From Pseudozyma flocculosa PF-1 (Eukaryota; Basidiomycota; Ustilaginomycetes; Ustilaginales; Ustilaginaceae): a stretch of DNA of 37,568 bases. The notes below the pieces were generated by a model, which was not told the origin of the DNA, did no database searches, and was given only the letters and a program-made list of their open reading frames with translations. Of the stretch, positions 8,736 to 20,220 are shown piece after piece. The position numbers and the translations under genes were made by a program. Location: the NCBI RefSeq assembly GCF_000417875.1, contig NW_006920890.1:63220-100787 (forward strand). Reading direction: 5' to 3'. Numbering within the stretch: the stretch's first letter is position 1; each line of letters begins with the position of its first letter.

Positions 8736-11700
8736 ATGCTCGAGGGTGTGCTGGCATCCGTACTTAACCGCTTTCTGGCGGCCTACGTCGACGGCCTCAA
8801 CACCAGCCAGCTCAACGTCGGCATCTGGAGCGGCGATGTCAAGCTCAAGAATCTCCGCCTAAAGACGAGCGCGCTCGACAAATTCCGCCTGCCCATCGAC
8901 GTCAAGGAGGGCTACCTCGGCGACCTCACCCTCTCGATACCCTGGTCCAACCTCAAGGGCAAGCCCGTCCGCGTCCTCGTCGAAAACGTCTACCTCCTCG
9001 CCGCGCCCAAAAACAGCAGCGTCGAAGTCGACGAGGCAGAGGAAGAGGAGCGCGCACAGGCGGCCAAGCAGGAGAAGCTCGCCAACGCCGAGCTCCTCGG
9101 CCGCGACAGCCAGCAGACCATCGGCATGAGCCAGGAGGACGCCCAGAAAAACGAGTCCTTCACCAGCTCCCTCATCACCAAGATCGTCGACAACCTCCAG
9201 ATCACCGTCCGCAACATCCACATCCGCTACGAGGACCGGCTGTCGAACCCGGAGCACCCATTCTCGGCCGGCATCACGCTGGCCGAGTTCTCGGCGGTCT
9301 CGACCGACGCGAATTGGACGCCCACGTTCATCCAGAGCAGCGCCGAGGGCATCCACAAGCTCGCACGCCTCGAGTCGCTCGCCGTCTACTGGGACACGGA
9401 CTCCGAGTCGCTCGCCGGCCACGAGGTGGCCGAGGCGCAGAAGAGGTTCGGCGCCCTCATTGCGCGCGAGGGCCATGCGCCCGACCACCAGTTCATCCTC
9501 AAGCCCGTGTCGGGCGCCGGAAGGCTCATCATGCGGCGGAAGATGACGTCGGACACCCCAAAGCTGGATGCTCAGCTGCTGTTCGAGGAGCTCGGCTTCG
9601 CCCTCGACGACGAGCAGTACCGCGACGTCATCTCGGTCGCCGACCTCTTCCACTTCTACACGCGCCAAGCCCAATACCGCCGCTTCCGGCCCAGCGCCGA
9701 GCAGCTCGACGAGAATCGGCCGAGGGCGCTGCTGCGCTTCGCCGGTCAGGCGATCCTCAACGAGGTCCACGAAAAGCACCGCACCTGGACATGGGACTAC
9801 CTCCGCGAGAGGCGCGACGACCGCAAGGAGTACGTCGCGCTGTTCAAGGGCAAGCAGAAGCAGGCGGAGAAGGTCAATCAGCAGCAGGCCGGTGTGGCCG
9901 TGGCGCAGAGCGACGAGGGGGGCCGGCTGCGCGAGCTGGAGCGCAAGCTCTCGTACAAGGACATCCGCTTCTACCGGTCGATAGCACGGCAGGAGCTCAA
10001 GAAGGAGGCGGCCGAGGCCAAGAGGGACGAGGTCGCGCACGGCGGAGGCGTCGGCGGCATCGGTCTCGGTGTCGGTGGCGGTCAGCAGGGCGCGAACAAG
10101 GGCGGCGGATGGCTCAGCTGGATCTGGGGCGGCGGCGGAGGAGCGGGCCAGCAGAAGCACGGCGACGACTCGGGCATGCTGAGCGACGAGCAGCGCAAGG
10201 AGCTCTACGACGCCATCGAGTGGGACGAAGAGGCCAGCGCCACCGCCTTGGCCCAGGCGGTCGATGCGCCGCGCGACGCCATGAAGATGCGCCTCATCAC
10301 CAAGCTCAAGACGGGCTCCATTGCCCTGCGCGACCACTCGCGTGGCAGCGACGTCCTCTCGCTGGTGTTTGACTCGCTGCAGGCGGACGTCATCCAGCGG
10401 CACGACAACCTCGAGGCCGCCGTCGCCCTTGGTGGGCTTCGCGTCTACGACGGCACCACGCCCAACTCGCTCTACCCGCAGATTGTCCGCGTCAAGGACG
10501 AAGAGGTGCCCGGCCGCCAGACTTCCGACAGCTCCGACCTGCGCGAGATCGAGGCCGAGGTCGGGCGCGAGAGTGACCCGGACAACCCGTTCTTCTACGT
10601 CAAGTACGAGAACAAGCCGCTCGACGACCGGGCCGACAACGCGGTGACGCTCAAGATGCGTTCGATGGAGATCATTTACCACCGCGGCTACGTCGAGTCG
10701 ATCGTGAGGTTCTTCAAGCCGCCCGAGAGCGAGCTCGAGCTGATCGGCGCGCTGATCGACGTGGCCAGCGAGACGATCGAGGGCATCCGGAAGGAGACGC
10801 GGGCGGGCCTCGAAAACGCGCTGCAGAACCACAAGACGATTGACATCGTCGTCGACGTCAAGGCGCCCATCATCATTGTGCCAGAGGATGTCACGACGGA
10901 GCGGTGCCAGCACATCGTTCTCGACGCCGGCCACATCGGCGTCCAGTCGGTCCTTGCCGACCAGGGCGCGCTCGACACGGTGCGCGCCAAGCAGAACAAG
11001 GCCTACACCGACGACGACTACCGCCAGCTCGAGGACCTCATGTACGACCGCTTCTTTGTCAAGCTCGAGTCGGCGCAGCTGGTCATGGGCAACAACCTCA
11101 AATCCTGCATTGCCGGCCTCACGTCGGATTCGACCGACCATGGCCTGCACCTGCTGGAGCGCATCAACCTCAACTTCACCCTGCACAATTCGATACTCCC
11201 GTCGGCGCCCAACCTGACCAAGTTCAAGATGACGGGCCACCTCCCCACGCTGCGGCTCAACTTCTCCGACCGCAAGTACAAGACGCTGATGCGTATAATC
11301 GAGGTGGCGCTGCCCAACTTCGACGACGGGGACGGCGACGGTGCCGGCGCAGAAGCCGAGACCGCTCGCCTGGATCCCATCACGGAGGAGCTCGAGCCTT
11401 CCGCCGTGAATCAGGGCGCCGACGAAGACGGCGATGGTGACGGCGAAGGGCGGTATGCCACGGCGGCGACTTCGCGCAACGGCTCGAGATTCTCGGCCGC
11501 GGGCGGCGCCGCCTCGGGGCGGGCGCTCGACCTCAACAAGGAGCGCCGCCTACGCCTCGCCGGCCAGCTGCGCGGCGAGGACGACTTTGTGCTGGACGAC
11601 GCCGACGACGACGACGGCAAGGACGACTTCCAGGACGCCGAGGACGCCACTGCGGATCGGATCAACGCGCACCAGAAGAACTTTGAGATCAACTTCGTCG

Positions 11701-14700
11701 TCGACTCGCTACACGCCTCCATCTACCGCTCCAATACGGATCCAGAGCAGCCCGATCGCCTGCTGGTCGAGGCGGTGTTCGAGGGGTTCCTGCTCAATGT
11801 CGCCATCTTCCCCTTCCACATGGAGGTCGATGTGGGCCTGCGCAGCCTCGAGCTCGAGGACAAGATCGTCGAGCAAGCCGCGCAGTTCCGACACCTCATC
11901 ACGTCAAAGCACGTCAAGGACGGCAGCACCCCGCCCGCCTCGCGATCCACCACCGCCGATCCCGCCAACGGCAACGGCAACGCCGCCGCGGTCCCCGACA
12001 GCCGCGACCTGGTCAGGGTCAAGTATACCCAGGTCCAGCCAGACTCGCCCGAGTTCATGACCAAGTACGAGNNNNNNNNNNNNNNNNNNNNNNNNNNNNN
12101 NNNNNNNNNNNNNNNNNNNNNNNNNNNNNNNNNNNNNNNNNNNNNNNNNNNNNNNNNNNNNNNNNNNNNNNNNNNNNNNNNNNNNNNNNNNNNNNNNNNN
12201 NNNNNNNNNNNNNNNNNNNNNNNNNNNNNNNNNNNNNNNNNNNNNNNNNNNNNNNNNNNNNNNNNNNNNNNNNNNNNNNNNNNNNNNNNNNNNNNNNNNN
12301 NNNNNNNNNNNNNNNNNNNNNNNNNNNNNNNNNNNNNNNNNNNNNNNNNNNNNNNNNNNNNNNNNNNNNNNNNNNNNNNNNNNNNNNNNNNNNNNNNNNN
12401 NNNNNNNNNNNNNNNNNNNNNNNNNNNNNNNNNNNNNNNNNNNNNNNNNNNNNNNNNNNNNNNNNNNNNNNNNNNNNNNNNNNNNNNNNNNNNNNNNNNN
12501 NNNNNNNNNNNNNNNNNACTCGCCCGAGTTCATGACCAAGTACGAGGGCATCGACCAGAGCGTCAACGTCGAGCTCTCGACGATCAACATCATGCTTACG
12601 CGCGTCAGCGTGCTGGCCGTCTACGACTGGATCATGACGACGTTTGTGCCGGCAGAAGAGGCGCCAGCGCGGGGTCAGTCGTCCAGCCTGCAAACGACCC
12701 CGCAGAGAGGCGCCGCCGGCAGCGCGAGCGGGACGCCGGCGACGGCATCGGGTCGAAGGCGCTCCAGCGATGCCGGCTCGACCCGCTCGGCCCAGCGTGC
12801 CCAGCTGGCGGCCGACGCCAGGCAGGCGGCCAGGGCCAAAGCGGCCGAGGCGAGCCGCAAGGAGAAGCTGCGTGTCCGCGTCAAGCTCAACTCAATCGTG
12901 CTTCGCCTCAACAACGACGGCTCGCTGCTGGCCACCCTAACTCTGTCGACGGCGGACGTGGCGGTGATGCTTCGCGGCAACACACTGCGGGTGGCCGCGC
13001 GCCTGGGTTCGCTGTTGCTGTACGACAACGCCAAGCGCCAGGTGGCCGATCCGCAGTTCAAGAAGCTGCTGACCATCCAGGACGACGAGCTGGCCGACTT
13101 CACGTACGAGACGTTCGACGAGGCCGACACGTCGTCGTACCCGGGCTACGACTCGTCGATCTGGCTGCGCTCCGGCTCGCTCAAGTTCACCTTTGTCGAG
13201 GAGCCGATCCGCGACCTGCTGCAGTTCTTCAGCAAGTTTGCCCAGATGAAGGCGGTCTACGACGCCGCGACGCTGGCCGCCACGGCCCAGGCGTCGCAGC
13301 TGCAGGAAAAGGTCAGCAAGATGCACTACAACGTCGTGGTCAAGACGCCCATCGTCGTGCTGCCCCGCTCGTCGGACTCGCCCGACGTCATCACTGCCAA
13401 CCTCGGCGAGATCTACGCCCACAATACCTTCCCCGAGCACGACGACGGCAAGCACGCCTCGGTCAAGATCGAGGCCGGCCTGCGCCACATCCGGCTGGCC
13501 TCGAGGCTGCGCTACGGCGACCAAGAATACCACGTGCAGATGATCGACGATGTCGACATCAGCCTCGACATGACGCAGATCGACCACCTCGACCACGAGC
13601 CCCGCATCGCCGATGCCGGCGACGGCAGCGGCGAGCAGCAGCCCCAGACGCAGATTGTGGCCAAGATGTCGGACGTGCATGTCAAGCTCACCGAGGCGCA
13701 GTACGGCTTCGTGCTGGCTCTGGCCTCGTCGATCCCGCGCGCCTTTGCCGTCATCGCCGAGGAGGAGGGCAGCGATGATCAGAGCATCTCGCAAGAGCTC
13801 GACGGCAAGATCTCGCCGCCGCCCTCGCTGCCGCCACGCCGCCAGACCTCTGGGACCGGCGGCAGCGGCACCAGCACCCCGACCAGGCAGGGAGGCAGCG
13901 CGGCGGTCGACATGCTGCCCGAGCTGGGCACCGTCGTACACGACGAGGACGAAGGCGATCGCCCGGTGGGCACGAGCCTCGACCTCTTCTTTGACGTCAA
14001 CTCGATCCAGCTCGAGCTTTTTACCGCCGAGGCCACCGCCCAGGAGACGCTGTACAACGCGCAGCTGGCGCGTTTCTCGCTCAACGGCTCCGAGGTCAAG
14101 CTCAAGATGCTGACCGACGGCTCGCTCGAGGCCGAGGTGGCGCTCAAGACGTTCACCGTGACCGACACGCGCCCAGACAAGGACACCAAGTTCCGCGAGA
14201 TCATCCCCGCCGTCAAGCACGACGGCCACCAATTCATGATGAGTTACACCATGTCGGGCGGCGCGGATGCCTCCGCCATGGCGCTCGTCACCGTCGACAG
14301 CCCCAAGGTCATCTTCTCGCTCGACCCGATGTTCTCGCTGATCGGCTTCCTCACGAGCGCCTTTCCAGAGGAGCCGCCGGAGGCCGAAGCGCAGCGCAAG
14401 GCCGCCGCTACCGTCCCCAAGGTCGAGGACCGCCAAGAGTCGAGCGCTGCCACGGATCAGTCCAACCCGCCGCAGCCATCGACGCTGGCGTTCCGCGTCA
14501 ATGTGGTGGACCCGACCATCATCCTGCTGGCAGCGCCAGAGAAGCACGACACCGAGGCCATTGTGCTGTCCATCAAGCAGGTGCTCATGTCGCAGCAGGG
14601 CATCCTCGCACTCAAGGTGGACCAGTTTGGCATGTTTATGTGCCGGATGAATCGGCCAAAGGATTCGCTGCGCCTGCTCGACAACTTCGACCTGGCCATG

Positions 14701-17700
14701 TCGATGGACAGCCGCGTCAACGCAGCGGCGCAGACGACGAGCATCGAGATCGACGTTGAGCCGCTTGTGCTACGCGTCTCGTATCGCGACATCGTCATGA
14801 TCCAGTCGGTCGTCAACAAGGCGATCGAGCTGTCGGCACAGAACAGCACATCGGCGGGGCGAAACGCCAACGACGGCACCGCTGCCACCTCCGCAAGCAT
14901 CCGCAGCCAGCAGCGACGCCAGGGATCGATGGTCAGCAGCTCCAAGACCATCGACTCGATGAACCAGACAGGTGCGCGCGGGGCAGGCGCGCGCGACACG
15001 ACCACCGTCGCCAGCACCCGCGGCGGCGACGGCGTCGGTCGCTTCCAGGATGCCGAGCTCATCATGGCAAAGGAGAAGCTCAAGGCCGAGTTTGCAGGTC
15101 TCCAGCTCATCATGATTGGCGATGCCCACTCGCTGCCCGTGCTCGACCTCAACATCCGCAAGTTCTCCGTCGATCTCGACGACTGGTCCGGCGACATGCA
15201 GGGCAACACGTCCGTGTCCCTCTACATCAACTACTACAACCTCTCGCGCTCCCACTGGGAGCCGCTGATCGATCCGTGGACGCTCGACTTTAAGCTTCTG
15301 CGCAGCCTCTCGCCGCCAAGCATGAGCGTCACGCTGTCCTCTCGAAAGAGGCTCGAGCTGAATGTGAGTGACTGTGGGGCGCCCAGCAGATTTCCTCTTT
15401 CGCCCTCTCGCCGCTTTGCTCCGTCTGACATTTGTGCGCCTCACCTACCCGCTTTCCTCCCCTCCTCCCCGGTGACCTCAGGTCACGACGACCCTGATCG
15501 AGACCGGGCTCGTGACGGCAGCCTTCATGTCCGAGCAGGGCAGCCAGGACCTGCAGCAGAGGAACCGCGCCCCCTTCCTCGTCCGCAATCGGACCGGGTA
15601 CCGCATCTCGCTCTGGCCGGAGCAGGAGGATCGCAAGTCGAAGCCAGCCGCCCAGCACCTCGACGACGGCAAGGACATGCCATGGCGGTTCGACGACTGG
15701 AAGTCGATGCGCGAAAACGTCATGGACTCGGGCGGCAACATGCTGTCGCTCGCCATCGAGGGGATGCCGTGGGAGCGGCTGCGCCACATCTCGGTCGATC
15801 GCGAGGGCGAGTACCTGCTCAGCCTGAGGCCCAAGCTCGACAAGGTGGCGCACCGCGTGCTCTGCGAGGTCAAGCTGCACGACAACGTCAAGCACATCAC
15901 CTTCCGCTCGTCGTTCAACGTCGAGAACCGCACCATGGTCCCCATCGAGATGGTCATCCTGGACGCCGATGGCAACGTCACCGACCAGATCCGCAGCATC
16001 GCCCCCGGCGACGACTGCCCCGTGCCCATCGAGGCGGCGTACCACTGCAGGGTCAAGCTGCGCCCCGACCCGGGCTTCGAATACGGCTGGTCGGACGAGA
16101 GCCTCAACTGGCACGACCTAGTCAAGAAGTCGACGCGGGTTCTGACCTGCCGCTCGGCCGACGGCCACGAGGCGCCCTTCCGCTTCCAGAGCTTCGCCAT
16201 CTTCGATCGCCAGGATCCGCTCAGCCGCATCTACCCCCGGCTGACGCTGCGGCTGCGGGCGCCCGTCGAGGTCGAGAACCTGCTTCCTTACGATATCCAG
16301 TACCGCATCTTTGACAAGAACGCCAACCACAACTGGAGCAGCTACCTGCGCAAGGGCGGCATCTCTCCGATCCACGTGGCCGAGCTGTCGCACCTGCTGC
16401 TGCTGAGCGTCGACGTCCAGTCGTCGTGCTTCTCGCCCTCGGAGTTCTCCATCATCGCCACCGACAACCCGGACGACTTCCCTATCGAAAAGACGCTGAC
16501 GCTCGCCGACGCCGACAACCTCAAGTTGCACCTTCGCCTTCACTACTTCCGCCACCCGCAGTCTGGCGGTGCGTTCAAGGTCCAGATCTACTCGCCCTAC
16601 ATCTTTGTCAACCAGTCTGGCCTGCCCTTTGCGCTCAAGACCAAGTCGTGGCTCGGCGGCGCAAAGCTCGTCGCGGGCCAGGATCCGGGGCAGGCGGCGG
16701 GATCGACATCGTCGTCGTCGACAACCTCGTCCTCGGCCGCAGCGGCTGTGCGCAGGGAGCCGGAGCCGTTCCTCTTCTCCCACAGCTCCAACGACCGCCG
16801 CAACCGCGTGCTGATGCGGGTGGGCGACTCGCAGTGGTCGAAGCCGCTCTCGTTCGAGGCCATCGGCTCCGAGACCGAGGTCGTGATCCCGTCGGCGTCC
16901 AAGAACGAGGAGATCCACGTCGGCCTCACCGTCGAAGACGGCCTGGGCAAGTTCAAGCTGTCCAAGGTGGTCAAGCTGCTGCCGCGCTACCTGGTGAGGA
17001 ACGAGGTGGGCGAGGCCATCAACCTCCGCGAAGCCGGCGCGGCCGACTTTATCACTGCCCAGCCCGGCCGCAGGATCCCGCTCCACTTCCTCCGCATCGG
17101 CGCCACCAAGCAGATGACGCTGGCCTACCCCGGTCTCAACAACAAGTGGAGCGCGCCGTTCAACATCGAGGACATCGGCAGCGTCCACCTGCGGATGTCC
17201 AAGTCGGGCCAGCACCAGCACCTGGTCAGGGCCGAGGTGCTGCTCGAGGGTCCCACCATCTTCATCACGCTGAGCCAGGAAAAGGGCCCCTGGCCCTACA
17301 TGCTGCGCAACGAGAGCGACTACACGGTTCAGTTCATGCAGGCGAGCACCGTTCAGCAGGGCGAGGACGGCGAAGAGCGCCCTGCGGGACGGAAGCGCGA
17401 CGACCAGGTGGGCAAGCGGTACGAGCTCAAGCCGCGCTCCAAGATGAAGTACGCCTGGGACTACCCCGCCGCGCCCGACAAGATGATCCGGCTGGTCATC
17501 AACGGCCGCGAGCGCAACGTCAACATCCTCGAGATCGGCAGCCTGCTGCCGTTCAAGTTCCCCAGCTCCGACGGCCGCGGCTCGAGGGTGGTGTCGATCG
17601 ACGTGCGCGCCGACGGCCCTACGCAGACGCTGGTGCTCTCCAACTACTCGGAGTCGATCAGCAACTTCAAGCTCAAGCGCCAGAACTCGACGTTCTCGCG

Positions 17701-19474
17701 CACCGACTCGGCCGTCAGCACGAGCACCCGCGACGCCGGCTTCGAGGCCGTCGACGTCGACATCAACATCCTCTTTGCCTTCAACCTCGAATTCGAGGGC
17801 GTCGGCATCTCGCTCATCAACCGCAACGTCCAGGAGCTGGCCTATGTGTCGTTCCGCGGCCTCGAGATGCACTACACCGAGTCCGAGGTGACGACCGCCG
17901 TCAACCTCATCTGCAAGTGGATCCAGATCGACAACCAGCTGTTTGGCGGCCTCTTCCCCATCGTCCTCTACCCGACGGCCATCCCCAAGGACGGCAAGGA
18001 GCTCGAGGTGCACCCGACGCTGCAGGCCTCGGTCATCATGCTCAAGGACCAGACCCACGGCGTCACCCACATCAAGTACGCCTCGCTGCTTCTCCAGGAG
18101 ATCACGGCCGAGCTCGACGAGGACTTCCTCTTCGCGCTCTACGACTTTTCCAAGCTGCAGGGCTCGTCGTGGAGCGAGGCCGAGGCTGCCGAGGACGTCG
18201 ACTTTATCGAGAACCCGCGCGAGGTGCCGGAGCCGACGGGCGTCAACGGCAACCAGGACGACATCTACTTTGAGATCCTCCACCTCCAGCCGCTGGCGCT
18301 CAACCTGTCGTTTATGCGCACCGAGCGCGTCAATGCCGACGACAAGGTCAGCTCGCGCAACCCGCTCATCTTCCTCTTCAACGCCCTCACCATGGCGCTG
18401 GGCAACGTCAACGAGGCGCCCGTCCGCCTCAACGCGCTCGTCATCGAAAACGTGCGCCTGTCGAACGCGGTGCTGCAGCAGCGCATCATCTATCACTACT
18501 CGCAGGGCTTCCTGCTGCAGCTCTACCGCGTGCTCGGCTCGGCCGACTTCCTGGGCAACCCGGTGGGCCTGTTCAACAACGTCAGCTCCGGCGTCGCCGA
18601 CATCTTCTACGAGCCCTATCAGGGCCTGGTGATGCACGGCAACAAGGAGCTGGGCCTGGGCATCGCGCGCGGCGCCAGCAGCTTTGTCAAGAAGACCGTG
18701 TTTGGCCTGACGGACAGCGTGTCCAAGGTGACGGGCAGCATCGGCAAGGGCTTGGCGGCGGCCACGATGGACAAGGAGTTCCAGAGCCGGCGCAGGATGT
18801 CGCGCTTCCGCAACAAGCCCAAGCACGCCCTCTACGGCATCACGGCGGGCGCCAACTCGTTCTTCACCAGCGTCGCCAGCGGCTTCGAGGGTCTCGCGCT
18901 GCGGCCGCTCGAGGGGGCCGAGCAGGGCGGCGCCGGCGGCTTCCTCAAGGGCGTCGGCAAGGGTCTCGTGGGCGCCATCACCAAGCCGGCCGTGGGCGTG
19001 TTTGACCTGGCGAGCAACGTGACCGAGGGCATGCGCAACACGACCGTCGTCTTTGACCAGAACGACATCGACCGCGTCCGCCTGCCGCGCTTCATCGCCA
19101 GCGACGGCATCGTGCGCCCTTACTCGGACCGCGAGGCGCTCGGGCAGACGTGGCTCAAGAACGTCGACAACGGCCGGCTGATGAAGGAGCACTACGTCGC
19201 CCACGTCGACGTCGGCTCCACCGAGGGCGACAGCGTCATTATGCTCACCGTCTCGCGCATCCTCTACATCCGCACCATGCGCCTCAAGGTCATGTGGGAG
19301 GTGCCCCTGTCGGACCTGAGCAGCATCTCGCTCGAGAGCCAGGGCATCGCACTCGTCCTCCGCGGCGGCATCGCAGGGCCCTTTTTGCCCCTCGCCGACG
19401 TCGGCACCCGCAACTGGCTCTTTAAGCAGGTCTCGCGCGTCGTCCAGGCCTACAATGCCTCCCACCAGGGCTGA
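8736..19474 (+). CDS. VPS13: VPS13, bridge-like lipid transfer protein (interrupted by an assembly gap)
   Basis: Giant protein that carries bulk phospholipid between membranes at contact sites and acts in vacuolar sorting, mitochondrial contacts and prospore-type membranes. Coding parts are 8736-12071, 12547-15363 and 15482-19474, with a 118-nt intron at 15364-15481 (GTGAGT...CTCAG). If the gap at 12072-12517 is an artefact, the joined frame is intact at 3381 residues, close to the usual 3100-3300. The chorein N-terminus (MLEGVLASVLNRFL, residues 1 to about 115) opens the lipid groove. A Gly-rich loop with GGWLSWIWG lies near 457. The adaptor-binding (VAB) domain shows six repeats, each with its conserved Asn near residues 2087, 2200, 2317, 2428, 2558 and 2661. 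The C-terminus has the ATG2-like helical region from about 3085 and a final PH-like domain. As deposited, the N run shifts the frame, so an automatic translation would continue out of frame after it. Confidence 0.96.
12043..12071 (+). repeat. 29-bp sequence at left edge of the gap, identical to 12518-12546
   Basis: Codes for the end of DSPEFMTKYE in VPS13. The same 29 bases resume immediately after the N run, which is the pattern of two contigs ending in the same sequence that were not merged. Confidence 0.97.
12072..12517. other. assembly gap (446 N) inside VPS13
   Basis: Run of undetermined bases. Its length is not a multiple of three relative to the flanking frames (the frames before and after differ by one base). 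Its edges are a 29-bp duplicate. Both facts suggest that little or nothing is truly missing. Confidence 0.99.
12518..12546 (+). repeat. 29-bp sequence at right edge of the gap, identical to 12043-12071
   Basis: Second copy of the edge sequence. Collapsing the two copies joins FMTKYE directly to GIDQSVNVELST in frame, a natural continuation for the VPS13 family. Confidence 0.97.
15364..15481 (+). other. VPS13 intron
   Basis: 118 nt with donor GTGAGT and acceptor ACCTCAG in a pyrimidine-rich end. It is phase 0 and joins RLELN to VTTTLIETGLVTAAF. Both flanking frames are open for more than 900 codons. Confidence 0.93.
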
Positions 19475-19847
19475 CGAGCCGCGCGCCCTCGTTTGCCGGC
19501 CTGCCTCGCCCCCCCCCACGCAGCGGGCTCGGCAGCAGCTGATCCGCCGCCGCCCATCTATCCGCCTTCCGTTGTTCTCCCATTGCTTACGATCGCCAGG
19601 CCGCAGAGTGGATGCCCTGCGAGCCGCGGGCGAGGCCTGGCCAGCCTGAGCCCGACGACCGCAGGCCCCCACCACCCCGTGCTCCGACCGATCGCCGCAC
19701 CCCGCGCCGAGATCTGCACTCCTGTATGCTATTGCCTGCCCCGCCAAAACGAATCCCACATCCTTCCTCCCTTGCTCCAGGCCGCCCGAGGATTCGTGCG
19801 TCTGCCTCGGGCCCGCCCACCGCAGAGTGAGGTGGGAAATGGAGGGG
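19475..19847. other. VPS13 3' region up to the tRNA terminator
   Basis: No gene is seen. It should hold the VPS13 3' untranslated region. It is C-rich, and no clear polyadenylation signal stands out. Confidence 0.5.
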
Positions 19848-19853
19848 AAAAAA
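19848..19853 (-). terminator. RNA polymerase III T6 terminator of tRNA-Asp
   Basis: Six T on the minus strand, starting 7 nt after the mature 3' end of the tRNA. Confidence 0.85.
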
Positions 19854-19859
19854 GAGTAG

Positions 19860-19963
19860 CTCCAAATCCGGGAATCGAACCCGGGTCTGCACCGATCGCT
19901 CCCTCGGCGAAGAGGGGCCCGCAGAGTGACAAGGTGCCGTCATAGCCACTAAACTAATTCGGA
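19860..19963 (-). tRNA. tRNA-Asp(GTC) with 32-nt intron
   Basis: Reads aspartate codons GAC/GAT. The acceptor stem TCCGAAT pairs with ATTTGGA (one G-T), with discriminator G at 19860 as in fungal tRNA-Asp. The D arm is GTTT-AGTGGCTA-TGAC. The anticodon stem GCACC/GGTGC encloses loop TTGTCA + C with anticodon GTC at 19930-19928. The variable region is AGAC, and the T arm CCGGG-TTCGATT-CCCGG follows. The intron at 19926-19895 sits after position 37, the normal place. Internal promoter boxes TAGTTTAGTGG (A) and GGTTCGATTCC (B) are intact. Confidence 0.94.
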
Positions 19964-19991
19964 GGGCTGATGTTGTGACCTCTAAAAAAAT

Positions 19992-20002
19992 TATATATAT
20001 AT
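19992..20002 (-). promoter_or_regulatory. TATA element upstream of tRNA-Asp
   Basis: Eleven alternating T/A bases, 29-39 nt upstream of the mature tRNA 5' end. This is where an upstream TATA helps place TFIIIB in some fungi. It is the most AT-rich spot in the area. Confidence 0.6.
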
Positions 20003-20173
20003 GGCCAATGCCTTCTCCCTAGAGTTTTAATCAAGACTTGGCCTTGACACACGTTACACACGAGCCGTGTCAAGGCTTGGACACGGCGAGGCGGATCGGG
20101 GGATGCGAAGTCGTAGTCTCTTCGTCGAATGCATTCCTTCTCGCCGAGACGGATGGGCTGGAGTGGACAGACG

Positions 20174-20191
20174 GAGAGAGAGAGAGAGAGG
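20174..20191. repeat. (GA)n microsatellite
   Basis: Nine GA units, lying just beyond the stop codon of the SNX9-like gene in its 3' untranslated region. Confidence 0.85.
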
Positions 20192-20220
20192 GAGGGAGGG
20201 CGGTGGGTCGGCTAGGCTGG

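Noticed and set aside
8859..11240. 793-codon open frame antisense to VPS13
   Set aside because: It mirrors the GC-rich codons of VPS13, is Arg/Leu/Val/Glu-rich without any known domain, and the sense frame is clearly VPS13.
12043..12546. 29-bp direct repeat as target-site duplication of a mobile element hidden in the gap
   Set aside because: 29 bp is very long for a target duplication, and a 446-nt insert would break a conserved gene; a scaffolding artefact is simpler.
12518..13778. Continuation of the first VPS13 frame after the N run
   Set aside because: The frame after the gap is shifted because the N count is arbitrary; the correct frame is the one reading GIDQSVNVELST.
16118..19759. 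1213-codon open frame antisense to the VPS13 3' half
   Set aside because: Same reason: absence of stops follows from high GC at third positions of the sense gene.
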